64,000 nucleotides of DNA. Origin: Brachypodium distachyon (Eukaryota > Streptophyta > Magnoliopsida > Poales > Poaceae). This document shows, piece by piece, positions 12,182 through 24,062 of this stretch. The stretch is taken from positions 16,823,501-16,887,500 of the forward strand of contig NC_016131.3 in NCBI RefSeq assembly GCF_000005505.3, in the 5' to 3' direction. Within the stretch, counting starts at the first letter, position 1; each line of letters starts with the position of its first letter. The translations under genes and the position numbers were made by a program. The notes under the pieces are model-generated. The model did not search any database. It was not told where the DNA came from and saw nothing but the letters and a program-made list of their open reading frames with translations.

Positions 12182-13972
12182 TCGCCGCAGCCCCCTGCCG
12201 GTTCTTGTTTTATCTTCGTGTTTTTGTCTTTAATTCCTGCATGTGTCACGCTTGGTGCCATTTAAACAATTAATGTTATGTTAGTTCGTGTAATTGTTTG
12301 ATGCTTTTAAGAATTTTGTTCTTTGGTTCTGCTTAGTGCTTGTTTCTTGTTTCCGGGATTGACTCGCGGGGTGGACCTCCCGGCCTCCGTGTGTTATGCT
12401 TTGTGTTGCCGGGGACTCGCGCGCCACGCACTTAACCGGACCGGGGACCCGGGACGGACCCGCGGTGCCAACCTGGGGTCGAGCGGCAGCGGCGAGCCAC
12501 TCCGCTTGCGGGGCAGCCACTCCCAAGCATGCGCTCACGGGACGGACCCGCAAGCCGCATGAGGAGCGCACTCGCCCCGCAAGCGTCCTTCTAACACCCC
12601 AGCCACACGGAGGGCTCGAGCCACGCCAGGGAGCCCACGTTAATGCATCGGAGGGTTCAGCATCCATGATCCTGTACTTAGCTGTTCGTTTTTTTACGCT
12701 TGGAATGCCTGCCGGAGGGGTGTGGCAAGGACGCTCTGGCAATGCACCCTTTGGCGCTAAGCACGAGCAGCACGCACCACCGGAGCGCCGCCGCAGCGGC
12801 CCTTGCCTCGACACGCCTGCCTGAGGGATGCGGCAGGAACGCTGTGGCGGCGCCACCACAACGTCTCCGCGGCAGCTCTCGCCTCGGAACCACCTGTTGG
12901 AGGGGTGCGGCAAGGGCACGGGGGCAGTGCACCCATCAGCGTTGAACGCTGATGGCATGCACCGCCACCGTGCATCCGCGGCAACCCTCGCCCGGGAGAC
13001 GCCCTCTGGAGGGATATGGCAGGAACGTTGTGGCGGGGCCGCCGCCGCCGCCGAGCACCGGGGGCGGCGCCACCACAACATCTCCACGGCAACCCTCGCC
13101 TCGGAGTAGCCTGGTGGAGGGGTGCGACAAGGATGATGGCAGTGCACCCGTCGGTGCTGAGCGCTGATGGCATGCACTACCATCGCGTCTCTGTGGCCTC
13201 CCTCGCCTTCGTAGACGTCTTCTGGCTTCGCTCTGAGCTGCTCCATGGCCATCGCGCCCTTTTATAGGCGCGGTGGAGTGGAGAATCTTGCCACCACGCA
13301 TGCCTAGTCACCACGGCACACGTGGTGCTACACTCCTTGCAGCGCGGTACAGGCCCTGCCACCGCGCGTGCCAAGTCGCCGCGGCACACGTGGCGGCTCC
13401 CTCCGACTGTAGGATCCTCGAAGTGCGTTGAGAACCTCGAAGTGCAGTTGCCACGCACAACCGGGCACCGCAAAATGAAACCCCCCGTGAGCGACCCACG
13501 AGCATTACAGTGCGCACAACTTTGTCCTTGCCCTGCATGATAGATTCTTACCGAGCACAGATAAAGCACAGTAACCCCCCCTCCTGCCTCCCAGCCCCCG
13601 GGCACAGAAGGGTCGATACCAAACTTGGGTGTGAGCACTTTTCTTTCCCGGGACGGAGCTCCTTTGTGATGCACGTTGCGGGGAGCCTGGCAACGGCATG
13701 GCCCCGTGCCGGAGTAATCTAGTAGCGGGTTTTTGTTTTCGGAGCTCTGGCAGCCCCCTGCTCACAACCCAGGATGGAAAGAGACTTCTGTGCACCTAAA
13801 GCAGGAGACAGAAGGAGGAAAAACATGCGAATAATCGAGGCAACTTGAAATTGAGGGGAAAGTACTTATCTTTATTCATAAAAACTAGCGGTTTACAATC
13901 GGGGGTTGCCCAGTTACACTAGCTCGAGAGGCATGCTACCGGAGCATCACCTGTGGGTCAGGCTTCGCCGCT
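12182..13972. repeat. E2R spacer between antisense gene and pol, with tandem repeats
   Basis: No gene is seen. About 12700-13250 is a degenerate tandem array. The phrase GGAGGGGTGYGGCAAGG recurs near 12714, 12899 and 13115 (periods ~185 and ~216 bp), and a half-unit phrase GGAGGGATRYGGCAGGAACG recurs near 12822 and 13009. Related units occur in E2b at 23716-24062. The rest (13260-13970) resembles the E2b segment 22800-23640 in inverse orientation and is probably the untranslated spacer downstream of pol. Confidence 0.65.
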
Positions 13973-15934
13973 TCATGGGCAGAACTTGCGCAAGTGCTCA
14001 AGGTTCCAACTGTTTTGCACCGGCAAGCCTTCTTCGGTTTCCAGCCGGACAGCCCCCGGCCTGGTCACCTGTACTACCCGGAAGGGGCCCTCCCATTTTG
14101 GAGCCAGCTTGTTCCCGGCCTTCGTTGCCTGTATCCGGCGCAGGACAAGGACTTCGATCTCGAGCTCCCGGGGTCGGACCCGCCTGTCATGGTAACGGCG
14201 GAGCCCCTGCTGGTAGCGTGCAGCTCGCACAGCAGCCCGGCATCGAAGTTCTTCGATGAAGTTTAGATCGTCAACCCTCTGCTCGTGTTGGCCTTGGTTG
14301 TCGTACGCGCGTACTCGAGGGGATCCATGCTTGAGCTCGAGGGGTAGCACCGCTTCTGCCTCGTAGACAAGGGCGAAAGGAGTTTCGCCCGTTGCCCGGC
14401 TAGGCGTGGTCCTGATCGACCACAGCACGGGCTGGAGTTCTTCGACCTAGTGCTTCCCGTGGCCTTTGAGCTTGTCAAAGGTTCTCGTCTTGAGCCCCCG
14501 CAGCACCTCTGCATTGGCTCGCTCCGCCTGCCCGTTGCTCCTCGGGTGAGCAACGGGAGCGAAGTGGATCTTGGTGCCCATGTCCTCGCAGTAGGCTTGG
14601 AACACGGCGCTCGTAAATTGTGTGCCATTGTCGATGATGATGCCGTTGGGCACACCAAACCGGCACACAATGCCCTTGAAGAGTTTGATGGCTGCCTGAG
14701 CGGTCACCTTCCGCACTGGCTCCACTTCCACCCACTTGGAGAACTTGTCGATGGCCACGAGCAAGTACTCGTAGCCGCCAACCGCTCTTGGCAACTTGCC
14801 GACAATGTCCAGTCCCCAGACCGCGAACGGCCAGGAGGATGGAATGACTTGCAGGGCCTGCGCCGGTTGGTTGCTCTTCTTCTCGTGGAATTGACATGCC
14901 TCGCACGTTCTGACCAGTTGCTTGGCGTCAGCTAGCGCCGTAGGCCAGGAGAAGCCGTGCCGGAACGTCTTGCCGGCCAGAGCCCGGGAGGCCACATGGT
15001 GTGAGCATGTGCCTCGATGTACCTCCTCCAGCAGCGCGCGCCCTTCATCTTGGGGCACGCAGAGGAGCTTCACTCCGTTAGCACGCCTCCGGTAGAGGTT
15101 CCCGTCCACCAGGGCGTACATCTTGGCTTGCCGGGCTAGACGTTCCGCGGCAACGTCATCTTCCGGGAGGGCTTCTCCCTTCAGGTAACGGGCAATATCC
15201 ACCACCCAAGGTGGGGTTTCCCTTCTCATGCATGCCACTACGCTAGCGGCATGGACCTCCGTTGCCGCGAGGTTTCCTTCGGTCGCCGGGGGGGCTTCCC
15301 CGGCAGTCGGCTTGGGGGCGACCGAAGGCGTGGTCTTCTTGTGACAGAACACCCCCGCCGGAACCTTCCGGCGCTCCGCTGCCAACTTGGACAGCTCGTC
15401 AGCCGTGAAGTTATCCTTGCGCTTGACGTGCTCAAATCGCAAACCCTTGAACTTGCGTTCCAACTTGCGGACTTCATCCACGTACGCTGCCATCTGCGAG
15501 CAGTCGTAGTCCTTGTTAACCTGATTGATCACGAGTTGGGAGTCCCCGCAAACAACCAGGCGCTTAATATCCAGGGCGGTCGCTGCCCGCAACCCGGCGA
15601 GCAACCCTTCATACTAGGCGGTGTTGTTGGTGGAGTTGGGGAAGTCGAGCTGGATGGCGAACTTCAGCTGATCGCCCTTGGGCGACTCGATGACGACTCC
15701 GGCGCGAGCCCCCTGCTGGTTGAACGTGCCGTCAAAGTATACGACCCAGTGGCCTTCGTCCAGCTTGCCGGGCAGGATGGTCTTCGGCTCCTCTTCTTCC
15801 ATGCCAGTTGAGGTCCACTCCGCAACGAAATTCACCAGAGCCGCGCTCTTGATACTTTTGGTGTTGGTGAAGTGCAGATCGAACTCCGACAGCTCCATCC
15901 TCCACTCGGCCACAGTTCCGGTGTGTTGCACCAG
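13973..15934 (-). pseudogene. E2R RNase H and integrase (pol C-terminal half)
   Basis: Reading on the minus strand from 15934: the end of RNase H ([15 protein letters not shown]), then the archaeal-type second RNase H (YFDGTF, [26 protein letters not shown]), then integrase. Integrase has the His/Cys zinc-binding part ([11 protein letters not shown]...CEACQF) and the D,D,E core (GLDIVGKLP, IIIDNGTQF, GQAERANAE), ending in the C-terminal GPFRVV region. The protein would degrade the RNA template strand and insert the cDNA. In-frame stops lie near 15605 and 14447. The upstream part of RNase H and all RT are replaced by E2b, which begins at 15935. Confidence 0.85.
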
Positions 15935-16641
15935 TGGCACCCGGGGTACCACCGCTGCGCGACATGTGGCCCCCTCCCCTGGGTTCCCGGGAAGGTCTCA
16001 TCCCGGGGAGCGCCGACGAGCTTCCCGGCAAGCTACCAGCCCGAAAGGGGCTAGCGGGCTTCTGGGAATATTCCCGCTTAAGCACCTCCCGGGAAGCTGC
16101 TTCCCGGGAGGAGGTTCCCGGGTGCTTCCCGGGCCGACTTGCGGGGACTGGGGGTTCCCGGACGCGTGCCCCCGCCTCGGGTCATGGGGCCCACTGGACA
16201 GCGCCACACGGGCGCGTGACGGGCGCGGAACGCACGGTCCCACCAAGGCAAGGAGTAAGGCGCGCGGCTCAGTAAACGAGCCGACCGACAGGTAGTTACC
16301 CGTCCGATCCAAGGAACAGTGGTTGTCCAATCCTACCCTAGGGTCTTAGGCCCCTAGCAGCGGAGGTGGCACCCATGCATGCCACCAGCTCACCAGGGAG
16401 AGTTGCGTGCCTCCCCGTTTGACACTTGTAACCCATGCACCGTGGCACATGTGGAATCCCCTTGCGTATAAAAGGAGGACCCATGCTCACCCATGCACAT
16501 CTTGGCACTTGGTCTCACCGGCCCCATAAGGCCCCATCGGTCGTGCCGGCGGTAACCGGGTCTCCGCCCTAGACGCCCCTACCAAACCTAAAAGGGGGAC
16601 GTGGCCGCATGCCCCCGGTGTCGGAGCACCGAGCGACGACA
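15935..16641 (+). repeat. E2b 5' LTR
   Basis: It starts TGGCACCCGGGGTACC and ends GAGCGACGACA, followed directly by the primer-binding site. It matches the E2R 5' LTR (26268-27270, inverted) closely in its first ~550 bp. It lacks about 300 bp found there between the TATA region and the U5 end, which explains its 707 bp versus 1003 bp. It contains several nested CCCGGGAAG inverted repeats (16000-16130). Confidence 0.85.
16467..16474 (+). promoter_or_regulatory. TATA box of E2b LTR
   Basis: TATAAAAG within CTTGCGTATAAAAGGAGG lies about 175 bp before the LTR end. The same motif appears inverted in the E2R LTR near 26715 (CCTCCTTTTATACAC). Confidence 0.6.
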
Positions 16642-16661
16642 TCTGGCGCGCCAGATAGGGG
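16642..16661 (+). other. E2b primer-binding site
   Basis: TCTGGCGCGCCAGATAGGGG directly follows the LTR. The E2R counterpart (26248-26267, minus) reads the same except GGTAGG for GATAGG. The motif contains the palindrome CTGGCGCGCCAG. Confidence 0.7.
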
Positions 16662-16750
16662 GCGCGGGAGTGGACAGCGCGGAGATCGCCAGCAGCAGAA
16701 GTTCCCATCGGCATCGGCTTCACTCTCCTTTGTCGACGAGCCTAGCCACC

Positions 16751-19484
16751 ATGCCCCCCCAAGCGGGCTGGTGATTCACGCATAGACCCGCGTGAGGCCC
16801 CAGTGGCGCACACGCGGTCGCACGATGTGCGACCCGAGTCGGGAGCTCAAGAGAACCCTGAGCCCTCGAGGGTGCAGCAAACGCAGCTGCCTCCACCGCC
16901 TCCTCGACCGTCGACCGACAATCGGCCGAGGGACCGGCTGCCCCCAGCACTGGGGGTAGTTGGACGAGCACGCATGGCATCGCCCAGGCCAGCCAACGGG
17001 TGGAGTCGCGACCCGAGGATGCCCCGCGGCAGCGGCACCCGGAACACGCCGCGTCACAGGCGACCCCTGGAGGTTCGCACCTTGTGCACCCGGAGGCGTC
17101 CGGGGCCAGGGTGGGAAGCAGCCGTTCAGGAAACCGGTTGCCCCCCGTGCGAACCCCGGGTGAAGCCATCGTCGCCGCGTGCGTCATGGTGCGGTACGAG
17201 CCACAGCAGGGCACGCCGGCGCACGAGACGTGGGGCGAGGAGTTGGAAGCGCTTCTCGCCCTGGCCGCCCAGCAGCCGCAAGGCGAGGGCGCCCCGGTAG
17301 GCTCCGGCCACGGGCCGAACTCAGAGCGCGAAGGCGCGCCGCCCGCCTCGCGACAGGGGGAGAACCCTCCCCCTCCTCAGCGGGGCCTGGTAGACGGTGG
17401 CCCCGAGGGGTCCTCGAATTCATCGCCCACCGTCCCGGGGGGCGATGCGCGTGGCATATTGAATGCCCGACAACAAGAGGATCTGTGCCAGCACTTGGAG
17501 CGCCAGCGCCCACTGGAGCAAGAAGACGCTCCTCTGGGCCCAGAAGACGGCTGCACCGCGTTCGCGCACGAGTTGCGGCGGGGGGTGTGGCCCCGTAAGT
17601 TCCGAGCGCCTTTGCTCGGTATGTACGACGGGACCGCTAACCCCAAAGATTTTCTCCTGACCTATACGCTGGGCATGCATGCCATTGGCGTCGACGACAA
17701 GGTCAGGGCGAACTTGTTCCCGATGGTCCTGAAGGGATCAGCGCGAACCTGGTTGCTCAACCTGCTCGCCGGATCCGTCGCCACCTGGGCAGACCTGCGC
17801 GAGCAGTTCGTGAGCGCGTTCCAGGGCGGCTATAAGCGGCCGGGAACCATGGCGGAGCTGCACACCATCGTGCAAAAACCGGGAGAGACGTTGCGGGCCT
17901 TCGTCAACCACTTCTCCAATCTCTCCTATTCTATCCCGGAGGCGGAGGAGGCCGCCATCATTAACACCTTCGCCATCAACTTCCGCGATCCCTGGCGAGG
18001 GCTCGCAGAAGAAGGGTTCCCGTGAGAAGCTGAGCACGCATCGGATCCAGACGATGCAGGACTTGTACGCCTTGGCACACAAGTGCGCCATGGCCGAGGA
18101 GGGGCGCCTAGCGCCCGAGCTGGCAGCCCAGGCTGCCACGAGCCCTGGCGAGGGCTCGCAGAAGAAGGGTTCCCGTAAGCGCAGCGGGAAGCAAGTCCTC
18201 GCTGCGGACTCGGGGGCTCCTGCTGCGAGGCCCACAAAGAAGGCCTCGCCGAGGGGAGAATCTAGCGGGAAGCAGGGCGACGCGCCCCGCTGTCCTATCC
18301 ACAACAACTCCACCCACGACGCGCAGAGTTGCCGCGTCCTGCGAGGGATCAAACAGCGGCGGGAGCAGCGCCACGAGGAGCGCCGCGCCGCCGGTGCCTG
18401 CTTCAATTGTGGCGACCTCGGGCATCTCTCCCGAGATTGCCCGAACGACCCCAGAGCGGGTCCGAGGCCGGCCGGCGGTGGTGCCGGCAGGGTTGAACCC
18501 CAAGGAGAGCGCAGCCAGCCCCTCGCTGCGCGGGAACGCCCTCCTCAGGGGCGTGACAGGGCGCGCGCCGAGGAGCAGCGCAAGTCCGACTATTCCGGCG
18601 GCGACGACTCGGGCTTCCAGGAGCCTCGTGGCGTCGCCTGCATCCATGGGGGAGCTTATGCTCTCCCATCCCATGCTGTGATGAAGCGCCTCACCCGCGA
18701 TGTGTGTGCGCTGTTGCCGGATGCGGAGCCGCAACAGCCGCTGAGGTGGTCGCACGTGCCGATCACCTTCAGCGCCGACGATCACCCGGTGCGACAGTTG
18801 GGTTCCGGGGTAATACCCTTCGTCGTCTCGCCTATCATTAGCAATATGACGGTGACCAAGGTGCTGGTGGACAACGGAGCGGGGCTTAACCTCCTATCCG
18901 CCAGGCTGGTGGAAAAGCTCCAGCTGCCGATGGAGCAGCTGAAGCCCACCGAACCGTTCCGGGGGGTGAACCCCGGGATCGTGCGCCCGCTGGGACGCAT
19001 CACGCTGCCGGTCACCTTCGGGTCCCGGGAAGCTTTCAGGACCGAGCACATAGTGTTCGACGTGGCGCATACCCCGTTGTCCTACAACGGGATTCTTGGT
19101 CTCCCGGCGCTGATCAAGTTTATGGCGGCTACGCACTGCGCCTACGGCGTGATGAAGATGCCGTCCGTCTACGGAGTCCTCTCCATCGGGTGCGATCTCA
19201 AAGACGCAGTTTGGTGCGTTGGCGAGGTCGTCCGAGCCGCGGCTGCAGCTGACGCCGGCGACGAAGGTGTTGTCGAGGACGACGCCTTGCCCGGTGACGC
19301 CCCGGCAACGAAGAAGGCCCGCGCCACCCCGCAAGGGCTAGCCGGAGGAGGCGCAGGCTCGAGCTCGCGTCCCGGCAAGGGGCGGGGGCTCCGGGAGGAG
19401 GCCGCCAAAGTGAAGAAGCTGCCCCTCCAAGCCGGCGACAAGGAGCGCACCGTTACCGTCGGTGCGAACCTGACCGCCGAATAG
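16751..19484 (+). pseudogene. E2b gag and protease
   Basis: The likely start is ATG at 16751, aligned with the E2R gag start at 26157 (minus). A one-base difference puts a stop (TGA) a few codons on. Capsid-like sequence runs 17480-18060 (LGMYDGTANPKDFLLTY, GSARTWLLNLL, PGTMAELHTIVQKPGE). A CCHC zinc knuckle (CFNCGDLGHLSRDC) lies at 18399-18440. The aspartic protease active site VDNGAG has its Asp codon at 18870-18872. A 34-bp duplicated segment at 17990-18023 shifts the frame within gag. A stop ends the segment at 19484 before RT. The linker 19260-19400 is low-complexity. Confidence 0.85.
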
Positions 19485-22400
19485 GAAAGCGCCCTCGTCA
19501 CCTTCCTCCGGGAAAACGCCAACGTGTTCGCCTGGGAACCGTCGGACCTTCCCAGAGTCCCTAGGGAGGTGATTGAGCATCGGCTCGCGGTGCACCCGGA
19601 CGCGCACCCCGTCAAGCAGAAGATCCGGCGGCAGGCACAAGAGCTGAAAGATTTCATCAAGCAAGAGGTGGGCAAGCTCAGGGCTGCCAGGGCGATCAGG
19701 GAAGTTTTGTACCCCATTTGGCTGGCTAACCCTGTAGTAGTGCCCAAAGCGGGGAATAAGCTTCGCATGTGCGTAGATTTTACTGATCTTAATCGTGCAT
19801 GCCCCAAGGATCCCTTCCTTGTACCCCGTATCGACCAGATAGTTGATTCTACCGCTGGTTGTGACCTGTTGAGTTTTCTGGATGCTTTCTCCAGCTACCA
19901 TCAAATCAAGATGGCGGTCGAGGATGAGGAAAAGACAGCGTTTATCACCCCGGTTGGCTGCTACTGCTATACATGCATGCCTTTCGGGTTGAAGAACGCG
20001 GGCTCCACATTCTAGCACGCCCTACGAGAATGTTTGGGGCCCCAGCTAGGCCGCAACGCGGAGGCCTACATGGATGACATCGTCATCAAATCGAAGCGTA
20101 GGGACTCGCTAATTGATGACCTGCGGGAGACATTTGACAACCTCCGCAGGATCAAGCTCAAGCTGAACCCTAATAAGTGCACCTTCAGTGTCAACTCCGG
20201 GCTGCTTCTGGGTTTCTTGGTTTCACACTGGGGGATACAGGCCAACCCGGCCAAAATAGAAGCCATTGAGAAGATGGAGGCCCCCCGCAAGGTGAAAGAT
20301 GTCCAGCGCCTCAACGGCTGCGTTGCCGCACTGGGACGCTTCATCTCCAGGCTGGGCGAGCGTGCCCTGCCTTTCTTCCGGGTAATGAAGAAGAAGGGTC
20401 CAGTCGACTGGACCGCCGAGGCCGAGGCGGTGCTCCAGGAACTCAAGCGATACCTAAGGTCACCGCCCATCCTCGTCACCCCCAAGATGGGCGAGCCGTT
20501 GCTACTCTACTTAGCGGCGACTGACCAGGTGGTCAGCTCGGTGCTGGTTGCTGAGAGGGAGGAAGACGTCCCGGGGATTGGGGCTCCGGGGCAGGGGGCT
20601 GAGCAGCCTCTGGCAACCACCTCAAACCCGGGAACCACCCCAGAGCCGGCAACCTCGGCGACGCGGAAGCGGTTGGTGCAGCGACCGGTGTACTTCGTTA
20701 GTACGGTGTTGCGCGACGCGCGGACAAGATACCCGCAAGTACAGAAGCTCCTTCTGGGGATTCTCCTTGCGTCCCGCAAGTTGCGCCACTACTTCCAGGC
20801 ACACCGCGTCACGGTGGTGTCTGGGTTCTGCCTCGAGAGGACCCTCACCAACCGTGAAGCCACCGGGAGGGTGGCCGAATGGAGGATGGAGCTGTCGGAG
20901 TTTGACCTCCACTTCGCCAACTACAAAAGCATCAAGAGCACGGCCCTGGCGGACTTCGTCGCGGAGTGGACGTCCACGGGCGTAGAAGAAAGTGAGTCGG
21001 AGACCGGCCTTCCCGGCAAGCTGGACGAGGGCCACTGGGTCCTCTACTTCGACGGTGCGTTCAGTCTCCAGGGAGCGGGGGCCAGGGTTGTCATCGAGTC
21101 ACCCACAGGGGACCAGCTGCGGTTCGCCGTCCAACTCGACTTCGCTAACTCCACCAACAACACGGCGGAGTACGAAGGCCTGCTTGCCGGGCTGCGGGCT
21201 GCGGTCGCCCTCGACATTAAACGCCTGGTTGTTCGCGGTGATTCCCAGCTTGTGATCAACCAGGTGAACAAGGACTACGATTGCCCTCAAATGGTGCCGT
21301 ACGTGGAAGAGGTCCGCAAGCTGGAACGGAAGTTCAAGGGTTTGCGCTTCGAACACGTCAAGCGGAAGGACAACTTCGCTGCTGACGAGCTGGCCAAGAT
21401 GGCAGTAGAGCGCCGGAAGCCTCCGGCGGGGGTGTTCTGTCAGAAGCAACTGGCTCCTTCAGTCGCCATACAGCCGGCTTCCGAGGACGCCCCTCCGGCA
21501 ACCGAAGGAACCCTTGCAGCAGCAGGGGTCCATGCCGCTGATATGACGGCATGCGTTGGTAGGGAGATGCCTCCCTGGGCGGAAGAGATCGCCCGCTATC
21601 TGAAAGGGGAGGCTCTCCCGGAGGATGACGTTGCCGCAGAGTGCGTAGCCCGGCAAGCCAAGACGTACACTGTGATAGACGGCAACATCTACCGCAGGCG
21701 TGCGAATGGTGTCAAGCTCCTCTGCGTGCCGCAGGAAGAAGGGTGTGCACTGTTGGAGGACATACCTCGAGGCCCATGTTCACACCATGTGGCCTCCCGG
21801 GCCTAGCCGACAAGGCTTTTCGGCATGGCTTTTACTGCCCACGGCCCTGGCCGATGCAGAGCGGTTGGTGAGGACGTGCAAAGCGTGCCAGTTCCACTCA
21901 AAGAAGAGCAACCAACCAGCCCAGGCCCTGCATGCCATCCCGTCCTCATGGCCGTTCGCGGTCTGGGGACTGGACATCGTTGGCAAGCTACCAAGGGCGG
22001 TTGGCGGTTACGAATACTTGTTTGTGGCCGTCGACAAGTTCTCCAAATGGGTGGAGGTGGAACCAGTGCGCAAGGTGACCGCCCAGGCGGCCATCAAGTT
22101 CTTTAAGGGCATTGTGTGCCTAACAGCATCATCACCGACAACGGCACGCAATTCACGAGCACGGCGTTTCACGCCTACTACGAAGACATGGGCACTAAGC
22201 TGCGCTTCGCGTCCGTCGCTCACCCGAGGAGCAACGGACAGGCGGAGCGAGCCAACGCAGAGGTTCTGCGGGGGCTCAAGACGAGAACCTTTGACAAGCT
22301 CAAAGGCCACGGGAAGCACTGGATCGAAGAACTCCAGCCCGTGCTGTGGTCCATCCGGACCACACCTAGTCGGGCAACGGGCGAAACTCCTTTTGCCCTT

Positions 22401-22796
22401 GTCTACGGGGTAGAAGCGATGCTGCCCCTCGAGCTCAAGTACGGATCTCCCTGAGTACGCGCGTACGGCGACACCAGCCAACACGAGCAAAGGGTCGACG
22501 ATCTAAACTTCATCGAAGAGCTTCGATGCCGGGCTGCTATGCGAGCCGCGCGCTACCAGCAGGGACTCCGTTGTTATCACGACAGACGAGTCCGTCCCCG
22601 GAGGCTCGAGAACGGAGACCTTGTCCTGCGCCGGATACATGGAACGAAGGCCGGGAACAAGTTGACTCCGAAATGGGAGGGCCCCTTCCGGGTAGTGCAG
22701 GTGACCAGGCCGGGGGCTGTCCGCCTGGAAACCGAAGACGGCTTGCCGGTGCCCAATAGCTAGAATATTGAACACTTGCGCAAATTCTACCCGTGA
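19485..22796 (+). pseudogene. E2b reverse transcriptase, dual RNase H and integrase
   Basis: RT has MCVDFTDLNRACPKDPF near 19770, the MPFGLKNAG motif near 19980 and an intact YMDD catalytic box at 20067-20078. RNase H follows (~20470-20900). The second, archaeal-type RNase H (~21035-21420) shows YFDGAF, AEYEGLL, RGDSQLV and AADELA, covering the expected acidic residues. Integrase has SHHVASRA before a stop/frameshift near 21806, then the GLDIVGK, ITDNGTQF and QAERANAE catalytic signatures, and ends near 22796. Further breaks lie near 20014 and 22115. The best-preserved pol in the window, but not intact. Confidence 0.88.
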
Positions 22797-24062
22797 AGCG
22801 GCGGAGCCCGACCCTCAGGTGATGCCTCCGATGCATACCTCTCGAACTAGTGTAACCGGGCAGCCCCCGTGTGTAAACCGCTAGTTAATTGTGAATAAAG
22901 ATAAGTGTTTCACTCCTGAGCTTTGTTTTTGCCTTGTTCATTCGCGTGTTTTCCCCTTCTTGCCTCCTGCTTTAAGTGCACAAAGGTGTCTTTCCATACT
23001 CGGTTGTGAGCAAGGGGCTGCCGTGGCCCCGAAACGAAAACCCGTTGCCGGATCGTTCCAGCACTGGACATGCCGTTGGCGGGTTTCCCGCAACGTGCAT
23101 CATTGGACATGCCGTTGGCGGGCTTCCCGCAACATCCATCACTGGACATGCTGTTGGCGGGCCTCCCGCAGCTTGCACCGTGCAGTCGCTGCGCCCGGGA
23201 AAGGAAATGCTCACATCCAAGTTTGGCATCGACCCCTTTGTGCCGAGGGCTGGGAAGCAGGAGAGATTTATTTGTTTTGCCTGTGTTACTTGTTTTCGTA
23301 AGTTTCGAAAAAATTTGCAGCACCTCGGATCTAGTAAGAGTCTAACCTGCAGGAAAGGAAGGAATCTCGTACACTGTGGTGCCCGTGAGCTGCCCACGGG
23401 TCATGCCATACACCGGTGCCTTGTGGTGTGGGAGGTCCGCAACACAAGGGGTTCCCCGCACTCCGAGGCTTCTGAGTTGACTGCTTGCCGCCGCGTGTGC
23501 CGCGGTTACCCGGTAAGCATGGCGGCAAAAACTGCGCCGCGTTCGTGGGAAAGGCGCCACGACGCCGCGCGGATCCGTCGCGCGCGGTGGCAAGCCTCCC
23601 TCCCGCGTCTATAAAAGGCGCACCCCAACCATGGAATGGCTCAGAGCGAAGCCGGGTTCGGGGCCGTGAAGGCAGGTGGTGCAACGGAGGCTCGGAGGGA
23701 GTGCTTCCCGCTGGCACCTAGCGCCGGCGGTTGCGCTGCCGTCGCGCCCCTGCCGCATCACCCCATCGAGCCCACCCCGAGGGGCGCGACAGAGGCAAGG
23801 TGGTAGTGCGTGCCATCGGCGTCCCGCGCCGACAGGTGCACTGCCGTTGTGCCCCTGCTGCGCTTCCTCAAAGGGGCAGTTCCGAGGCGAGGGTCGCCGT
23901 AGACGCACTGTGGTGGTGCATCCCGTCAGCGTCCGGCGCCGACGGGGTGCATTGCCACAGTGCCCTTGTCGCCCCCCTCCGAAGGGCACCTCCGCAAAGA
24001 GCAGGGGCTTCCGCGGAGACTCTATGGTAGTGCATGCCATCCGTGCCTTGTGCCGACGGGGC
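22797..24062. repeat. E2b 3' spacer with tandem repeats
   Basis: No gene is seen. One array at about 23067-23183 has three copies of a ~39-bp unit (GGACATGCCGTTGGCGGG...CCCGCAAC). A second, degenerate array at about 23716-24062 has a ~110-114 bp period, marked by GTGCRTGCCATC/GTGCATCCCGTC at 23806, 23916 and 24030. A TATA-like CTATAAAAGG lies near 23610. The segment corresponds to 12182-13972 of E2R in inverse orientation. Confidence 0.65.

Larger units (their letters stand above)
15935..24062 (+). mobile_element. E2b: forward Tat-type Gypsy element, 3'-truncated
   Basis: The element has a 5' LTR (15935-16641), primer-binding site, gag, protease, RT, dual RNase H, integrase and a tandem-repeat spacer, in the same family as E2R. 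It lacks its antisense gene and 3' LTR: at 24062 the sequence passes directly into the inverted protease-gag region of E2R. No target duplication can be checked because the right end is lost. Confidence 0.8.

Noticed and set aside
12281..13252. A 323-residue minus-strand frame in the E2R spacer
   Set aside because: It runs through a tandem-repeat array and encodes repeated Ala/Cys/Arg-rich sequence with no domain; open frames are expected in such arrays.
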